DNA of 64,000 nucleotides. It comes from Halosimplex rubrum (GTDB lineage: Archaea; Halobacteriota; Halobacteria; Halobacteriales; Haloarculaceae). The stretch covers positions 4,030,001-4,094,000 of the forward strand of contig NZ_CP058910.1 in NCBI RefSeq assembly GCF_013415885.1, given 5' to 3'. The notes under the pieces were generated by a model. That model searched no databases and was not told the DNA's origin. It saw only the letters and a program-made list of their open reading frames with translations. Positions 24,204 through 31,844 of this stretch are shown piece by piece (positions within the stretch are counted from its first letter, which is position 1; the number at the start of each line of letters is the position of its first letter). Both the position numbers and the translations under genes were made by a program.

Positions 24204-24710
24204 TCAGTCCCGACCGTCCGCGGCGACCCGCTCCAGCTCGGCGAACTCCTCGTCGGAGTAGGCGATCACCCGCACGTCCGAGAGCCCGTCCGCCTCGTAG
24301 CCGTCGATGGCTTCGCAGACGATCCGCGCTCCTTCGGCGAACGCGAAGCCGGCGGCGCCGGTACCGAGGACGGGAACGACGACCGACTCGCAGCCCAACT
24401 CGTCGGCGCGGGCGAGCGCGTTGCGCGTCGCGTCGGCGATCGACTGTTCGGTGGCGCGGCCGTCGCCGTAGTGGGGCATCGCGGCGGCGTGGATCACGTG
24501 GTCGGCGTCGAGCGCGTAGGCGTCGGTGACGGCCACGGCGCCCAGATCGACCGGTCCCTCGGCCATCGCGTCCTCGTTGATCGGCCCGCCCGCCGCGCGG
24601 CGGAGCGCGCCGGCGACGCCGCTGCCCATCCGCAGGCTCGTCCCCGCCGCGTTGACCAGCGCGTCGGCCGACTGGGCCGCGATGTCGCCCTGAACAGTGT
24701 CGAACTGCAC
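24204..24710 (-). CDS. macrodomain protein (ADP-ribose / O-acetyl-ADP-ribose hydrolase)
   Basis: The 168-residue protein is a single macrodomain: TVQGDIAAQSADALVNAAGT, MGSGVAGALRRAAG (the glycine loop), a central strand HVIHAAAMPHYGDGRATEQS and VVVPVLGTGAAGFAFAEGAR. MacroD-type domains bind ADP-ribose and remove mono-ADP-ribose or deacetylate O-acetyl-ADP-ribose. It is convergent with the RimK-like gene, 6 bases between stops, and lies next to the tRNA gene used by the integrated element. Confidence 0.92.
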   Translation of the reverse strand: MQFDTVQGDIAAQSADALVNAAGTSLRMGSGVAGALRRAAGGPINEDAMAEGPVDLGAVAVTDAYALDADHVIHAAAMPHYGDGRATEQSIADATRNALARADELGCESVVVPVLGTGAAGFAFAEGARIVCEAIDGYEADGLSDVRVIAYSDEEFAELERVAADGRD

Positions 24711-24811
24711 GTCCGGAGCTCGGAGCGCGAACGGCTAAAAGGCGTCCCCGGGCCGTGGGGCGCGCGAACCCGGTAGGCTAAAGGGCTGGCACCCAAAATC
24801 GTGGGACGCGA

Positions 24812-24886
24812 GGGCCCGTATCTCAGTCTGGTTAGAGAGAGCGGCTCATAACCGCTTCGTCCTTGGTTCAAATCCGAGCGGGCCCA
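24812..24886 (+). tRNA. tRNA with CAU anticodon (elongator Met or Ile2)
   Basis: The 75-base sequence folds as a cloverleaf. Acceptor arms GGGCCCG (24812-24818) and CGGGCCC (24879-24885) pair perfectly, with discriminator A24886. The anticodon stem AGCGG/CCGCT encloses loop CTCATAA (anticodon CAT), and the T loop is GGTTCAAATCC. It lacks the A1-U72 pair and other initiator features, so it is an elongator tRNA-Met or a tRNA-Ile2 whose C34 is modified. CCA is not encoded (ACTC follows). Its 3' end is the integration site of the downstream element. Confidence 0.95.
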
Positions 24887-24889
24887 CTC
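24874..24889 (+). repeat. attL core overlapping the tRNA 3' end
   Basis: CCGAGCGGGCCCACTC covers the last part of the T-arm, the acceptor 3' strand, the discriminator and three flanking bases. It is identical to 33938-33953. Tyrosine recombinases of archaeal elements commonly use such tRNA 3' sequences, restoring the gene on integration. Confidence 0.88.
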
Positions 24890-25058
24890 AACTTCTCGGC
24901 GTTCTGTGTCCGTACAGAATCGTCTCCTATAGCCGCTCGGGAGGTGATTTTCAGGCGCTAAGTGGAATCGAGAGCGGCCCGCTCAAATCGGAGTCCAACC
25001 AAGAGCTAACCGGCCACCTCTCACGTCCGGCGGTTACCGTAGCCGGAGGTGATGCGGC

Positions 25059-25295
25059 ATGAGCCGCTCACACCCCGATGCGGATGGGAAAGACGTGCCC
25101 GAGACGGCCGTTCGGAACCGCTCGCAGTGGGCGGACACGCTCCACCGGCCGGACCCGGACAGTGACGAGCCAAAGCCGGCGTGCGTCGAGCCGGATTACC
25201 GAGAGGACGCGGACTTCACGGACGTTCCCGTCGCGGCATATCCGCACTACAAGCTCTGCGGGAACCCGGAGTGTTTCGGGAGTGAGTGGTGGTGA
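25059..25295 (+). CDS. small protein with CGNPEC motif, element-borne, 78 aa
   Basis: First gene of the left operon of the element. It has an unusually clear Shine-Dalgarno sequence, GGAGGTGAT, six bases before the ATG (25045-25053). The start MSRSHPDADGKDVPET is followed by a segment with YREDADFTDVPVAAYPHYK, then LCGNPECFGSEWW at the C-terminus, a possible half zinc site. It overlaps the next gene at GTGA 25292-25295. No function is recognised; similar small acidic Cys-containing proteins are frequent in haloarchaeal elements. Confidence 0.6.
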   Translation: MSRSHPDADGKDVPETAVRNRSQWADTLHRPDPDSDEPKPACVEPDYREDADFTDVPVAAYPHYKLCGNPECFGSEWW

Positions 25296-25492
25296 CGTTC
25301 CAGTCGTCGCTGTTCCACTACGAAGAAGACCTATCGCCGCTCTCTGAAGCCGAGAGAGAGGTGTACGAGGCGGTTGAACAGGACGGTTACGGGATGCGCG
25401 AGTACGCCCGTAAGACCGGGCGTTCGCCCGGCACCGTCGGGAACCTGCTCCGCCGCGCTCGCCGCCGTCTCGACGGGGGTGAGCACGCGTGA
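25292..25492 (+). CDS. sigma-region-4-like helix-turn-helix protein, 66 aa
   Basis: The likely start is GTG 25292, the last of three consecutive GTG codons, which overlaps the upstream stop by four bases. The product has an N-terminal segment (TFQSSLFHYEEDLSPL) and a helix-turn-helix of the sigma-70 region 4 / LuxR kind. The pattern is LSEAEREVYEAVEQDGYGMR, then EYARKTGRSPGTVGNLLRRA, then RRRLDGG. Such proteins in archaea act as DNA-binding regulators, not as sigma factors. It is coupled on both sides by GTGA overlaps. Confidence 0.65.
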   Translation: MTFQSSLFHYEEDLSPLSEAEREVYEAVEQDGYGMREYARKTGRSPGTVGNLLRRARRRLDGGEHA

Positions 25493-26358
25493 GCGACGGG
25501 CGAGATCTTGCTTCGACCGAGCAAGAGTTCTGGGCCGGTGCGGCCAGTGGTTCCTCGCGGAAGATGCTGGCCCGGGCCCAGCGGTGGCTCGAAGGCCCCC
25601 GACCGTCGCGGATCATGGTCAACTACCAGACCATGCTGAACGGGCGGGACTCCCGCTGGCGGGACTACGACCTGTTCATCGACCCCGGCGCCTACTCGAT
25701 GTTCGCCCCGCCCGAGAATGGCGGCCAGGGTCTCGCCGAGTACCCCGAATCGACGGAGTTGTACCTCCAGGCCATTGGGACGCTCCAGCCCGCGAAGTAC
25801 GCCTGGCGGGATTACGTCTGCGAGGACGACGTACGGAAGTTCCACGATTGGAGTGTCCACGAACAGCAACAGCGGACTCTGGAAGCGCATATCGAGTGTG
25901 CGGAGCTACACGATATCCTCGATATCAGCGCCGAACCCGTTGCTGTGGTGCAGGGCTGGGAACCCGAGGATTACCAGCGACACGCGGAACTACTCCGTGA
26001 TCACGATTTGGTGACTGAGCGGGTCGGCATCGGAACGATGTGCGGCCGGGACGACGTGGAAGTCTGCGAGGAGATCGTCGCTGCCGTCCGCGAGGTACTC
26101 CCCGACGTAGAGTTGCACGCGTTCGGATTGGACAAGCGGTGCTACGACAGCGAATTCATCATCGGCGAGATCACTTCGACGGACTCGTTGGCGTACTGCT
26201 ACCGGTATCAGCGACCCGCCGGGTGGACTCGGTGGGAGTACATCTTCAAGCTCTATCTGGACCACCGTGCCGCCTGGGACGACGCGGTCGGAGGCACCGA
26301 GTACCAGTCTCGTGAGAACCGCGATCGCGGGCAGTCTTCACTGGAGGGGTTCGCGTGA
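25489..26358 (+). CDS. tRNA-guanine-transglycosylase-like enzyme, DpdA-type candidate
   Basis: The 289-residue protein resembles a reduced TGT barrel. It has an N-terminal MVNYQTMLNGRDSRWRDYD, then DLFIDPGAYSMF (compare DSGGFQ around the TGT nucleophile region; Asp65). Next come DVRKFHDWSVHEQQQRT, PVAVVQGWEPEDYQRHAELL (compare VQGG.Y.DLR), VGIGTMCGRDDVEV and ELHAFGLD. It lacks the archaeal PUA and other tRNA-binding domains. Stand-alone TGT relatives in phages and genomic islands (DpdA) put 7-deazaguanine bases into DNA. A DNA-modifying role is therefore inferred, perhaps protecting the element. It is coupled by GTGA overlaps to both neighbours. Confidence 0.65.
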   Translation: MSDGRDLASTEQEFWAGAASGSSRKMLARAQRWLEGPRPSRIMVNYQTMLNGRDSRWRDYDLFIDPGAYSMFAPPENGGQGLAEYPESTELYLQAIGTLQPAKYAWRDYVCEDDVRKFHDWSVHEQQQRTLEAHIECAELHDILDISAEPVAVVQGWEPEDYQRHAELLRDHDLVTERVGIGTMCGRDDVEVCEEIVAAVREVLPDVELHAFGLDKRCYDSEFIIGEITSTDSLAYCYRYQRPAGWTRWEYIFKLYLDHRAAWDDAVGGTEYQSRENRDRGQSSLEGFA

Positions 26359-26504
26359 CCGGGTTCGTCCGAGCGTCCCGACTCTACGACGTAGAGGCGG
26401 GCGAGCGTGTCCGCTGGGACTGGAGCGGTCAGCAACCAATTGCCGAGAGTGAGCGCCGTGTCGAGCGCGCGGTAACGGAGGGTGCCGGGGATGCGGGCGG
26501 TTGA
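26355..26504 (+). CDS. small basic-acidic protein, 49 aa
   Basis: A short frame starting at GTG 26355 that overlaps the upstream stop (GTGA) and ends 14 bases inside the next gene. The sequence starts MTGFVRASRLYDVEAGERVR and continues with WDWSGQQPIAESERRVERAV. The tight overlap on both sides of a coherent operon argues that it is real. No function is recognised. Confidence 0.5.
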   Translation: MTGFVRASRLYDVEAGERVRWDWSGQQPIAESERRVERAVTEGAGDAGG

Positions 26505-28131
26505 TCCCTCTTGGCACGAGTACGCGGCGAACCTCCTGTTCGCGGAGGACGGTCTGGGGCCGTACTTCGCCGCGGACGCTCGGGTCAAAGACGGCGGGGG
26601 GAGCCAACACGCCCGCTTCGAGGTGGCCGGCGAGTCATGGGTCGTGAAGCTCTACTATCAAGATTCCGGCATCGTCCATCCCGGCCCATCTACGCCCACG
26701 GGGACGGAGTTCCGCCTGGATGAAATTCGGGAGTTCCGCCTACACGTCGCCCGAGACTCCGGCGAGGACCCGGTCGGCGAGCAGAGCTTCAACGCGCATC
26801 TCGCGCCGCGCTGGCAGGGGATGCAAGTCGAGAGCGACGACGGGCAACGCTTCGAGATGGACGTGCCCGACGAGATGGACGAGGGCGTGAACGTCCGCAT
26901 CCAGGGGAGCAACATCAACGCGTTCCGATACTCCCGCCTGCTGAAGCGCGCCGCCGAAGCGGTCGGGATCTCGATGGGATACTTCGAGAACCCACTGGAG
27001 TTCAGCAACACCCAGGACGCCGAGCGGTACGTCCGGGTTCACACGGACGAGAGCGGCCCCGTCCACGCCCGCGACGGCCCGGTAGCGACGATGGGCCACT
27101 TGCTCGAAGACGACCGCACCGGATACCGCAAGATCGTGCAGAACGACGACGACGAACACGGGCGCAACCTCCCTGGCTACTATCACACGGTAACGCTCGG
27201 TCCTCAGCGCGTCCGAGAGGCGTTCCCCTCGCACGAGTTGCCCGTGGAGGTCAAGCACTACTACTCCCGCGAGGCGCTCGCTCGGGACCCAGACGATCCC
27301 CTGGCGCACCCGAAGGTCGGTGTGTCGTATCAGGTGAGTCGCTGGGACGATACGCTCGGCGCCGATGAGGAAGCGCTGGCACAGCTCGAACGCGAGTTAG
27401 ACCGGGTACTCCATGCGGTACTTATCGACGCCGGTCTGGACGTAGCGCCCGACCACGGGAGCGGCCCGTTCGTCGAGGATGCGTACTTCGACGCAGAGGT
27501 GAGCGACGGCTTCGAGGAGCCGCCGACGCTGGACATGGCGCACATCCACCACGAACAGGAGAGCGTCGTGTTGAAGCACGTCAAGGACGGCCTCTCACCG
27601 GTCCAGTGGGAATCGCTGGAAGTCCTGGTTACCGACGGTGGTGAAGTGGCCCCGGCCGATATCGCGGAACAGAAGGACCGACACGTCGATAGCGTCCGCG
27701 ACGCGCTCCGGAAGATGGACGAACTCGTGGAGCGCGAGTACGGGAGCGTGTCGCTCCGGTCGACCTACGTCGCCGAACTGGTTCACGACGCCGTACAGCG
27801 GGCGGAGGAAGCCCTGAGAGACGCCGCGTCGGCGACGGCGAAGGCCCTGGAAGCGGCCGAGCGGGGTTTGGACGAACGGACAAGCGCGCTGCTGGCGTTC
27901 TGCGACCGCTACGACATCGATTACCGGGACAAGGGCGACGCGCGGATGAAGATCCGCTTCGGCGAGTTGGACCCCGATGAGGACCCCTCGCCGGCGTTCC
28001 TGGCGAAGCAGGCCTTCTCGATGTGGACCGACGCGAAGCAAGACGCCGAGCGGTTTCGCTCTGCCGTGGTGAAGTGGACACGACCGGGCGGAGAGAACTG
28101 TCGGGTGGACGCCTGGCGGCTACTGGCGTAG
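26491..28131 (+). CDS. large element-borne protein with winged helix and coiled coil, 546 aa
   Basis: ATG 26491 (MRAVDPSWHEYAANLLF) is preferred over GTG 26482. The first half is mixed alpha/beta with no recognised motif. Residues about 365-430 form a MarR-like winged helix: DGLSPVQWESLEVLVTDGGE, VAPADIAEQKDRHVDSVRDA and LRKMDELVEREYGSVSL. A helical stretch rich in Ala/Glu follows (about 435-480), then a charged C-terminus. It is the largest protein of the left operon. In its position it could be the replication or partition-associated protein of the element; this is only inference. Confidence 0.65.
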   Translation: MRAVDPSWHEYAANLLFAEDGLGPYFAADARVKDGGGSQHARFEVAGESWVVKLYYQDSGIVHPGPSTPTGTEFRLDEIREFRLHVARDSGEDPVGEQSFNAHLAPRWQGMQVESDDGQRFEMDVPDEMDEGVNVRIQGSNINAFRYSRLLKRAAEAVGISMGYFENPLEFSNTQDAERYVRVHTDESGPVHARDGPVATMGHLLEDDRTGYRKIVQNDDDEHGRNLPGYYHTVTLGPQRVREAFPSHELPVEVKHYYSREALARDPDDPLAHPKVGVSYQVSRWDDTLGADEEALAQLERELDRVLHAVLIDAGLDVAPDHGSGPFVEDAYFDAEVSDGFEEPPTLDMAHIHHEQESVVLKHVKDGLSPVQWESLEVLVTDGGEVAPADIAEQKDRHVDSVRDALRKMDELVEREYGSVSLRSTYVAELVHDAVQRAEEALRDAASATAKALEAAERGLDERTSALLAFCDRYDIDYRDKGDARMKIRFGELDPDEDPSPAFLAKQAFSMWTDAKQDAERFRSAVVKWTRPGGENCRVDAWRLLA

Positions 28132-28445
28132 CGGTCGGCCGCCCGCGGGCCGGGAAGGTCCCGGTTCGCGGGTAGTGGCGACGCTCTCGAAGTCTCTATT
28201 TTCCGGGTATTTTCGCCTGGTTTGCGGGGTGTAGGCCGGGGTGCTGGGGGAGATCGATGGCGTCGAGCCGGGGAGCGATGGGCTGTGGGCGATGGGCTGT
28301 AGCCACCGCCCGAACGGAAACCCGACCTGGGCGGTCGCGTTTCCACTTAGGGGTGTGGCTAAGGCCACATCATCAAAATACACCGCATACCTCTGAAACC
28401 CATATGGTTTTACAAGCACTTGATGCAATACATCCATCCTGAATT
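28132..28445 (+). other. transition spacer between GC-rich operon and AT-rich cassette
   Basis: No gene seen. The first two thirds are GC-rich with repeats of GCGATGGGCTGT (28275-28286 and 28289-28300). From about 28365 composition changes abruptly to AT-rich, with GGTTTTACAAG and CATCATCAAAATACACC upstream of ATG 28446, probably the cassette promoter. The switch marks the left border of an acquired cassette. Confidence 0.6.
28275..28300 (+). repeat. two copies of GCGATGGGCTGT at the left edge of the cassette
   Basis: The 12-base word occurs at 28275-28286 and 28289-28300. A third identical copy is at 31401-31412, beyond the right end of the AT-rich cassette, so the cassette is bracketed by direct repeats. 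Confidence 0.7.
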
Positions 28446-29039
28446 ATGAATAGCCTTCAGTCTCTCAAAGAGCATTCTCCCGGAGTCCTGTTTTTATTGA
28501 CATATAGCAGTATTATAGGATTCACAGAGTTTGCGTCTACCCCTCCGAAAATTCTACTGTTCGGCATTCTGTTGCCCGTGATATCTGTTGTCGGTATCTC
28601 AGAGGCAGTAACCAGTTACCTAATTAAAGAATTCTACGAGCCTGTTGGAGTGGAATCCTATCTTGAGGCTCTCGATATCGTTTCTGAAGACGAAGAAGCA
28701 TTACAGGAGATCGACGACAGGGCTATCCTTGATCAACTGCCCCACGACTCAGAAGACGTAGTATCAGTCTCTGAGACAAATGTTGAGCTTTTCAATAAAG
28801 TTCCCGGCGAAGTTTACGATCCGATTGACAAACGGATCCGTGGTGAAGTTACAACGCTCATTTGTTGTCTATTGATTGGACTTTCTGCTCCTGTTGTTGG
28901 ACACTTCTACTACAACCAAATTATCGCACTAGGGGGGATCCTACTGACTATTTTAGCGTTGGCAACAGCTTTACATTACTACAATGATCTAATAGAGATC
29001 ATCCAGTACTCACCTAAACGGGTCAAACATGAGAATTAA
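28446..29039 (+). CDS. four-helix membrane protein, candidate effector of an ABC-three-component-like cassette
   Basis: The 197-residue protein has two helix pairs, about residues 12-28 and 35-58, then 132-151 and 157-176. They are separated by an acidic soluble segment of some 70 residues (starts FYEPVGVESYLEALDIVSED). The C-terminus is basic (SPKRVKHEN). No signal peptide or enzyme motif is seen. Codon use is AT-rich, unlike the host genes. It overlaps the ATPase gene by 11 bases, so the two are co-translated. A membrane-disrupting effector controlled by the ATPase is a reasonable hypothesis, not shown. Confidence 0.7.
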   Translation: MNSLQSLKEHSPGVLFLLTYSSIIGFTEFASTPPKILLFGILLPVISVVGISEAVTSYLIKEFYEPVGVESYLEALDIVSEDEEALQEIDDRAILDQLPHDSEDVVSVSETNVELFNKVPGEVYDPIDKRIRGEVTTLICCLLIGLSAPVVGHFYYNQIIALGGILLTILALATALHYYNDLIEIIQYSPKRVKHEN

Positions 29040-30759
29040 TTCGCTGTCAATCTATGACTTTGCTCGGGAAGAATTCACCTTCGGAGGGAGTGTGGAGATC
29101 CCCCAAACTGATGGGGAAGACTGGTTGATAAAAGGTGAAAATCAGAGTGGAAAAACGCTCACATTTAACGCAATCAGGTACGCAATTTTAGGCGATACAA
29201 TAAGTCTGCAGACGGGGCACGGTAATTCTGTAGAATCAGAGTTAACTAATGGAACTAAGATTCATCGGAAGGAATCCGGCCTGTCAGTAAAAACAGAAAG
29301 TGAGGGAGAATTTGGGCCAGAGACCGGTGAAGAGGTTATATCGGGTGCGATTGGGAAGCGAAATCTAGTTGGCCTAAGCTTCATCCATTCTCATTTTGAT
29401 CAACTACCTCTAGAAAAGCTAAATCGGCCGAAGAGGATTGAGGTCATTTTAAAATCAACGGACAAGGGGCTAGCTGAGGAAATTGAATCTGAGAAAAAAG
29501 AACTAGAGAGGATTGAATCGCAGATCGATGAAATGGAGAGCGACAGAACTGCATTGAGCAGCAAAATCTCAGACCGGAAATCTTTGATCACGGAGCTTGA
29601 GAGGCAAAAAGAAAATTGGGAAGAGGTATTGAGATTAGCCGAAAGAGACGATCTGAGGGCAATAAGCGAAACACTAAGAGAACATCCTGATTTAGAGCAG
29701 AAAATAAATGACTGCATCTCTAGGAGAAACAGTCTTCAAACCGACCTTCAGGAATTAAGGAACGAAAAATCAGTAGCGGAAGACAGAGATCGAGAAATAG
29801 ATGAATTAATTCTAGATGCCATGGACGAATTCATTTGTCCAGTATGTGATGGAAGGGTGGGAAAAGGAAAATCGAAAAATAGACTGAGTAGTGGCTGTTG
29901 TCCATTCTGCAATCGTGAACGCGATCTAGAGAAAGTCCGCCAAGACCTCAAAGATGAACAGAATGTAACAGAGAAGGACTTAGACGAGATCAGTGAAGAG
30001 ATCCAAGAATTGGAGGAAGAACTCGAAGGTACGACTGAAAAGATTGAATCGCTGAAGCAGGAACGAGAGGAGTTAGATGAAGTTAACAATAAAGTAATAG
30101 ATGTTCTCCATGACTACGATCATGAGATAGATGAAATCATAGATATTGCGAGAGAGAGGGTGGCAAATATCGAATCAAAATTAGGTGAATATGGTGATAT
30201 GGTGATCTCTTTAGAGGAAAGAAAAGCCGATAAAGTCGCTGAAATTGAGGAATTAGAATCATTGAAAAGGTCAAGTATGGAACAATTGCGCGAGTTGGAA
30301 GAGGAGTCTGCCGAGCGAAATATCGAAAACTTTCGGCAAAAGTGGCAGGATTATCACTCCAAGCTGGCTCCCGATCTTGCCCGTGAAATCAAAATTCGAA
30401 GAGAAGGGGGACAAAGAGGAGAAATCGCGCTTATCGATGATGGGGGTCGTAACAGACTATATGATCGGAGAGGTGACCTAAGTGATGCAGAAATTGTTCT
30501 CCTGAATATCTCGTTTGTCTGTACAATCCTCGATAAAGCTTCTAAGATTGGAGAAATCGATTGGGAGGTTTTGGTATTAGATGAACCCTTTGCACGCCTT
30601 GATCCTCAAGTAAAACAGAAATCTCTTGATTTCCTTGTAGAGACGCCTTTTCAGATAATTCTCACTTCCTCGGATCCGGAAGTCTGGAAAGAATTCCAGG
30701 CATCGGAGACTACGGAGCTAACTAGACAACAGCAATCAGAACTAAGCCAGTTCTCATAA
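29029..30759 (+). CDS. Rad50/SMC-like ABC ATPase with Cys hook, cassette core
   Basis: The 576-residue protein has Walker A GENQSGKT (residues 36-43) right after MRINSLSIYDF. Two long coiled-coil arms (about 140-265 and 300-450) flank a zinc-hook-like region, CPVC at 270-273 and CCPFC at 290-294. After the coils come a degenerate ABC signature GDLSDAEIVLLNIS, Walker B VLVLDEPFARLD and the H-loop region ILTSSDPEVW, where the usual His is replaced. It is much shorter than Rad50 (about 900; the genuine Rad50 lies at 52503-55202). This form matches ABC ATPases of three-component conflict systems. It is AT-rich in codon use and translationally linked to both neighbours. Confidence 0.82.
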   Translation: MRINSLSIYDFAREEFTFGGSVEIPQTDGEDWLIKGENQSGKTLTFNAIRYAILGDTISLQTGHGNSVESELTNGTKIHRKESGLSVKTESEGEFGPETGEEVISGAIGKRNLVGLSFIHSHFDQLPLEKLNRPKRIEVILKSTDKGLAEEIESEKKELERIESQIDEMESDRTALSSKISDRKSLITELERQKENWEEVLRLAERDDLRAISETLREHPDLEQKINDCISRRNSLQTDLQELRNEKSVAEDRDREIDELILDAMDEFICPVCDGRVGKGKSKNRLSSGCCPFCNRERDLEKVRQDLKDEQNVTEKDLDEISEEIQELEEELEGTTEKIESLKQEREELDEVNNKVIDVLHDYDHEIDEIIDIARERVANIESKLGEYGDMVISLEERKADKVAEIEELESLKRSSMEQLRELEEESAERNIENFRQKWQDYHSKLAPDLAREIKIRREGGQRGEIALIDDGGRNRLYDRRGDLSDAEIVLLNISFVCTILDKASKIGEIDWEVLVLDEPFARLDPQVKQKSLDFLVETPFQIILTSSDPEVWKEFQASETTELTRQQQSELSQFS

Positions 30760-30760
30760 T

Positions 30761-31237
30761 ATGTCCGAAGAAAGCCAAGATCCGTTAAATGAAGAAGAAG
30801 CACGAATTCACCCTAGGATTTTGCTTCTTGATGAATTTGGCGGCGAGATAATCAGCAAACAGAAGTATTTCAAATCTTTATACCACTATCGCGAAGAAGT
30901 TGATGATATCGGGATCGAGGAGTGGCCGTTCCAGCACAAATCGTTCGGACCGACAGAAGAAGGGTTGTCTAAGATATTAAAGACATATGATGATTGTGGG
31001 TTGGTAGTCGTAGAGAAAACAGATGAATACTATGTCTACAAGCAGACTGAGAAGGGATCAAGGTTTGCAGAGGGACTGCGCAGGGGACTTCGAATGCTAA
31101 GAAAAGACTACACAAAAGAGAGGGAGAAATCACTAGAGCTTGTTGCTAAACTTGATAAAGATCGTTCAGGGAGCGAAATAGCTGATGATATCGACATTCA
31201 AAAGAAGAAGTCTGAGCCTTTCGGTATTGATCAATAG
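30761..31237 (+). CDS. winged-helix small subunit, candidate 'middle component' of the cassette
   Basis: The gene starts one base after the ATPase stop. Residues 15-105 fold like a winged helix of the YwgA/MC kind: HPRILLLDEFGGEI, KSLYHYREEVDDIG, FQHKSFGPTEEGLSKILKTY and DDCGLVVVEKTDEYYVYKQT. A charged helical tail follows (EGLRRGLRMLRKDYTKERE). In ABC-three-component systems a small protein of this type links the ATPase to the effector. AT-rich codon use matches the other two genes. The role is inferred from order and fold. Confidence 0.65.
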   Translation: MSEESQDPLNEEEARIHPRILLLDEFGGEIISKQKYFKSLYHYREEVDDIGIEEWPFQHKSFGPTEEGLSKILKTYDDCGLVVVEKTDEYYVYKQTEKGSRFAEGLRRGLRMLRKDYTKEREKSLELVAKLDKDRSGSEIADDIDIQKKKSEPFGIDQ

Positions 31238-31400
31238 AATTCTTGTATAATCGTATACTATTCTAATTACTGGTTTATAGGGTCTACCAATATCCCAGGA
31301 CGAGAAGCATTCGCACGTCGCGCGCCTTATATATAGACTCCTCTGGCCACTTTCGAGCGCGGCCCATGGCGTGCGTCGCTCGCCATCGAGGCGAGCGGAC

Positions 31401-31412
31401 GCGATGGGCTGT
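31401..31412 (+). repeat. third copy of GCGATGGGCTGT, right edge of the cassette
   Basis: Identical to 28275-28286 and 28289-28300. The preceding bases (GAGCGGAC) also resemble sequence near attR (33962-33969), which suggests that related non-coding DNA surrounds the cargo. Confidence 0.6.
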
Positions 31413-31809
31413 AAAGGGGAGGCGGTAGACGCCGACAGATAGACACTCGCTTGCGGTCTGGTGATTTTCTGTCGAACAGTGTCGATGAAAATTCGTCGTT
31501 CATCACTCTAATTGGGGTATAGTGTCGGCGGAATCGGTTAGAGTGGATACCTGCTGTCGGTGATTAATATAGGGGGGACGGTTTCCGTTTACATCTTTCC
31601 ACCCCTCCGCTGTCTCTCGATTACTGGTTGCTCGATGGAAAGTAGATCTGCGGCTCCTAACTGACCTTCCTCGGCATACCGATTGATTCGCCATCGACAA
31701 GCCCTCTTAGTGGAGAGTTATACGGTTTCACACCTGAGAAGGCCACCCGAATCGGGGGTTCTGCGATGCGACCCCCAGCGGTCGCGCGTCGAGAGAAGCG
31801 TTTGACGCG

Positions 31810-31844
31810 ATATGCACACGAACGAGATCGCGCCGTGTGCATAT
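31810..31844. repeat. 11-base perfect inverted repeat
   Basis: ATATGCACACG (31810-31820) and CGTGTGCATAT (31834-31844) are perfect inverted arms with a 13-base spacer. It lies about 135 bases beyond the repressor stop in non-coding DNA. It could be an operator or a replication-initiation site of the element. Confidence 0.6.

Noticed and set aside
24812-24886. Initiator tRNA-Met
   Set aside because: The CAU anticodon fits, but the first pair is G-C and the stem lacks initiator features; an elongator Met or Ile2 tRNA is more likely.
28446-31237. Wadjet or Lamassu defence system
   Set aside because: There is no TOPRIM nuclease or kleisin-type partner and no LmuA-like nuclease; the four-TM protein and winged-helix partner fit an ABC-three-component-like layout better.
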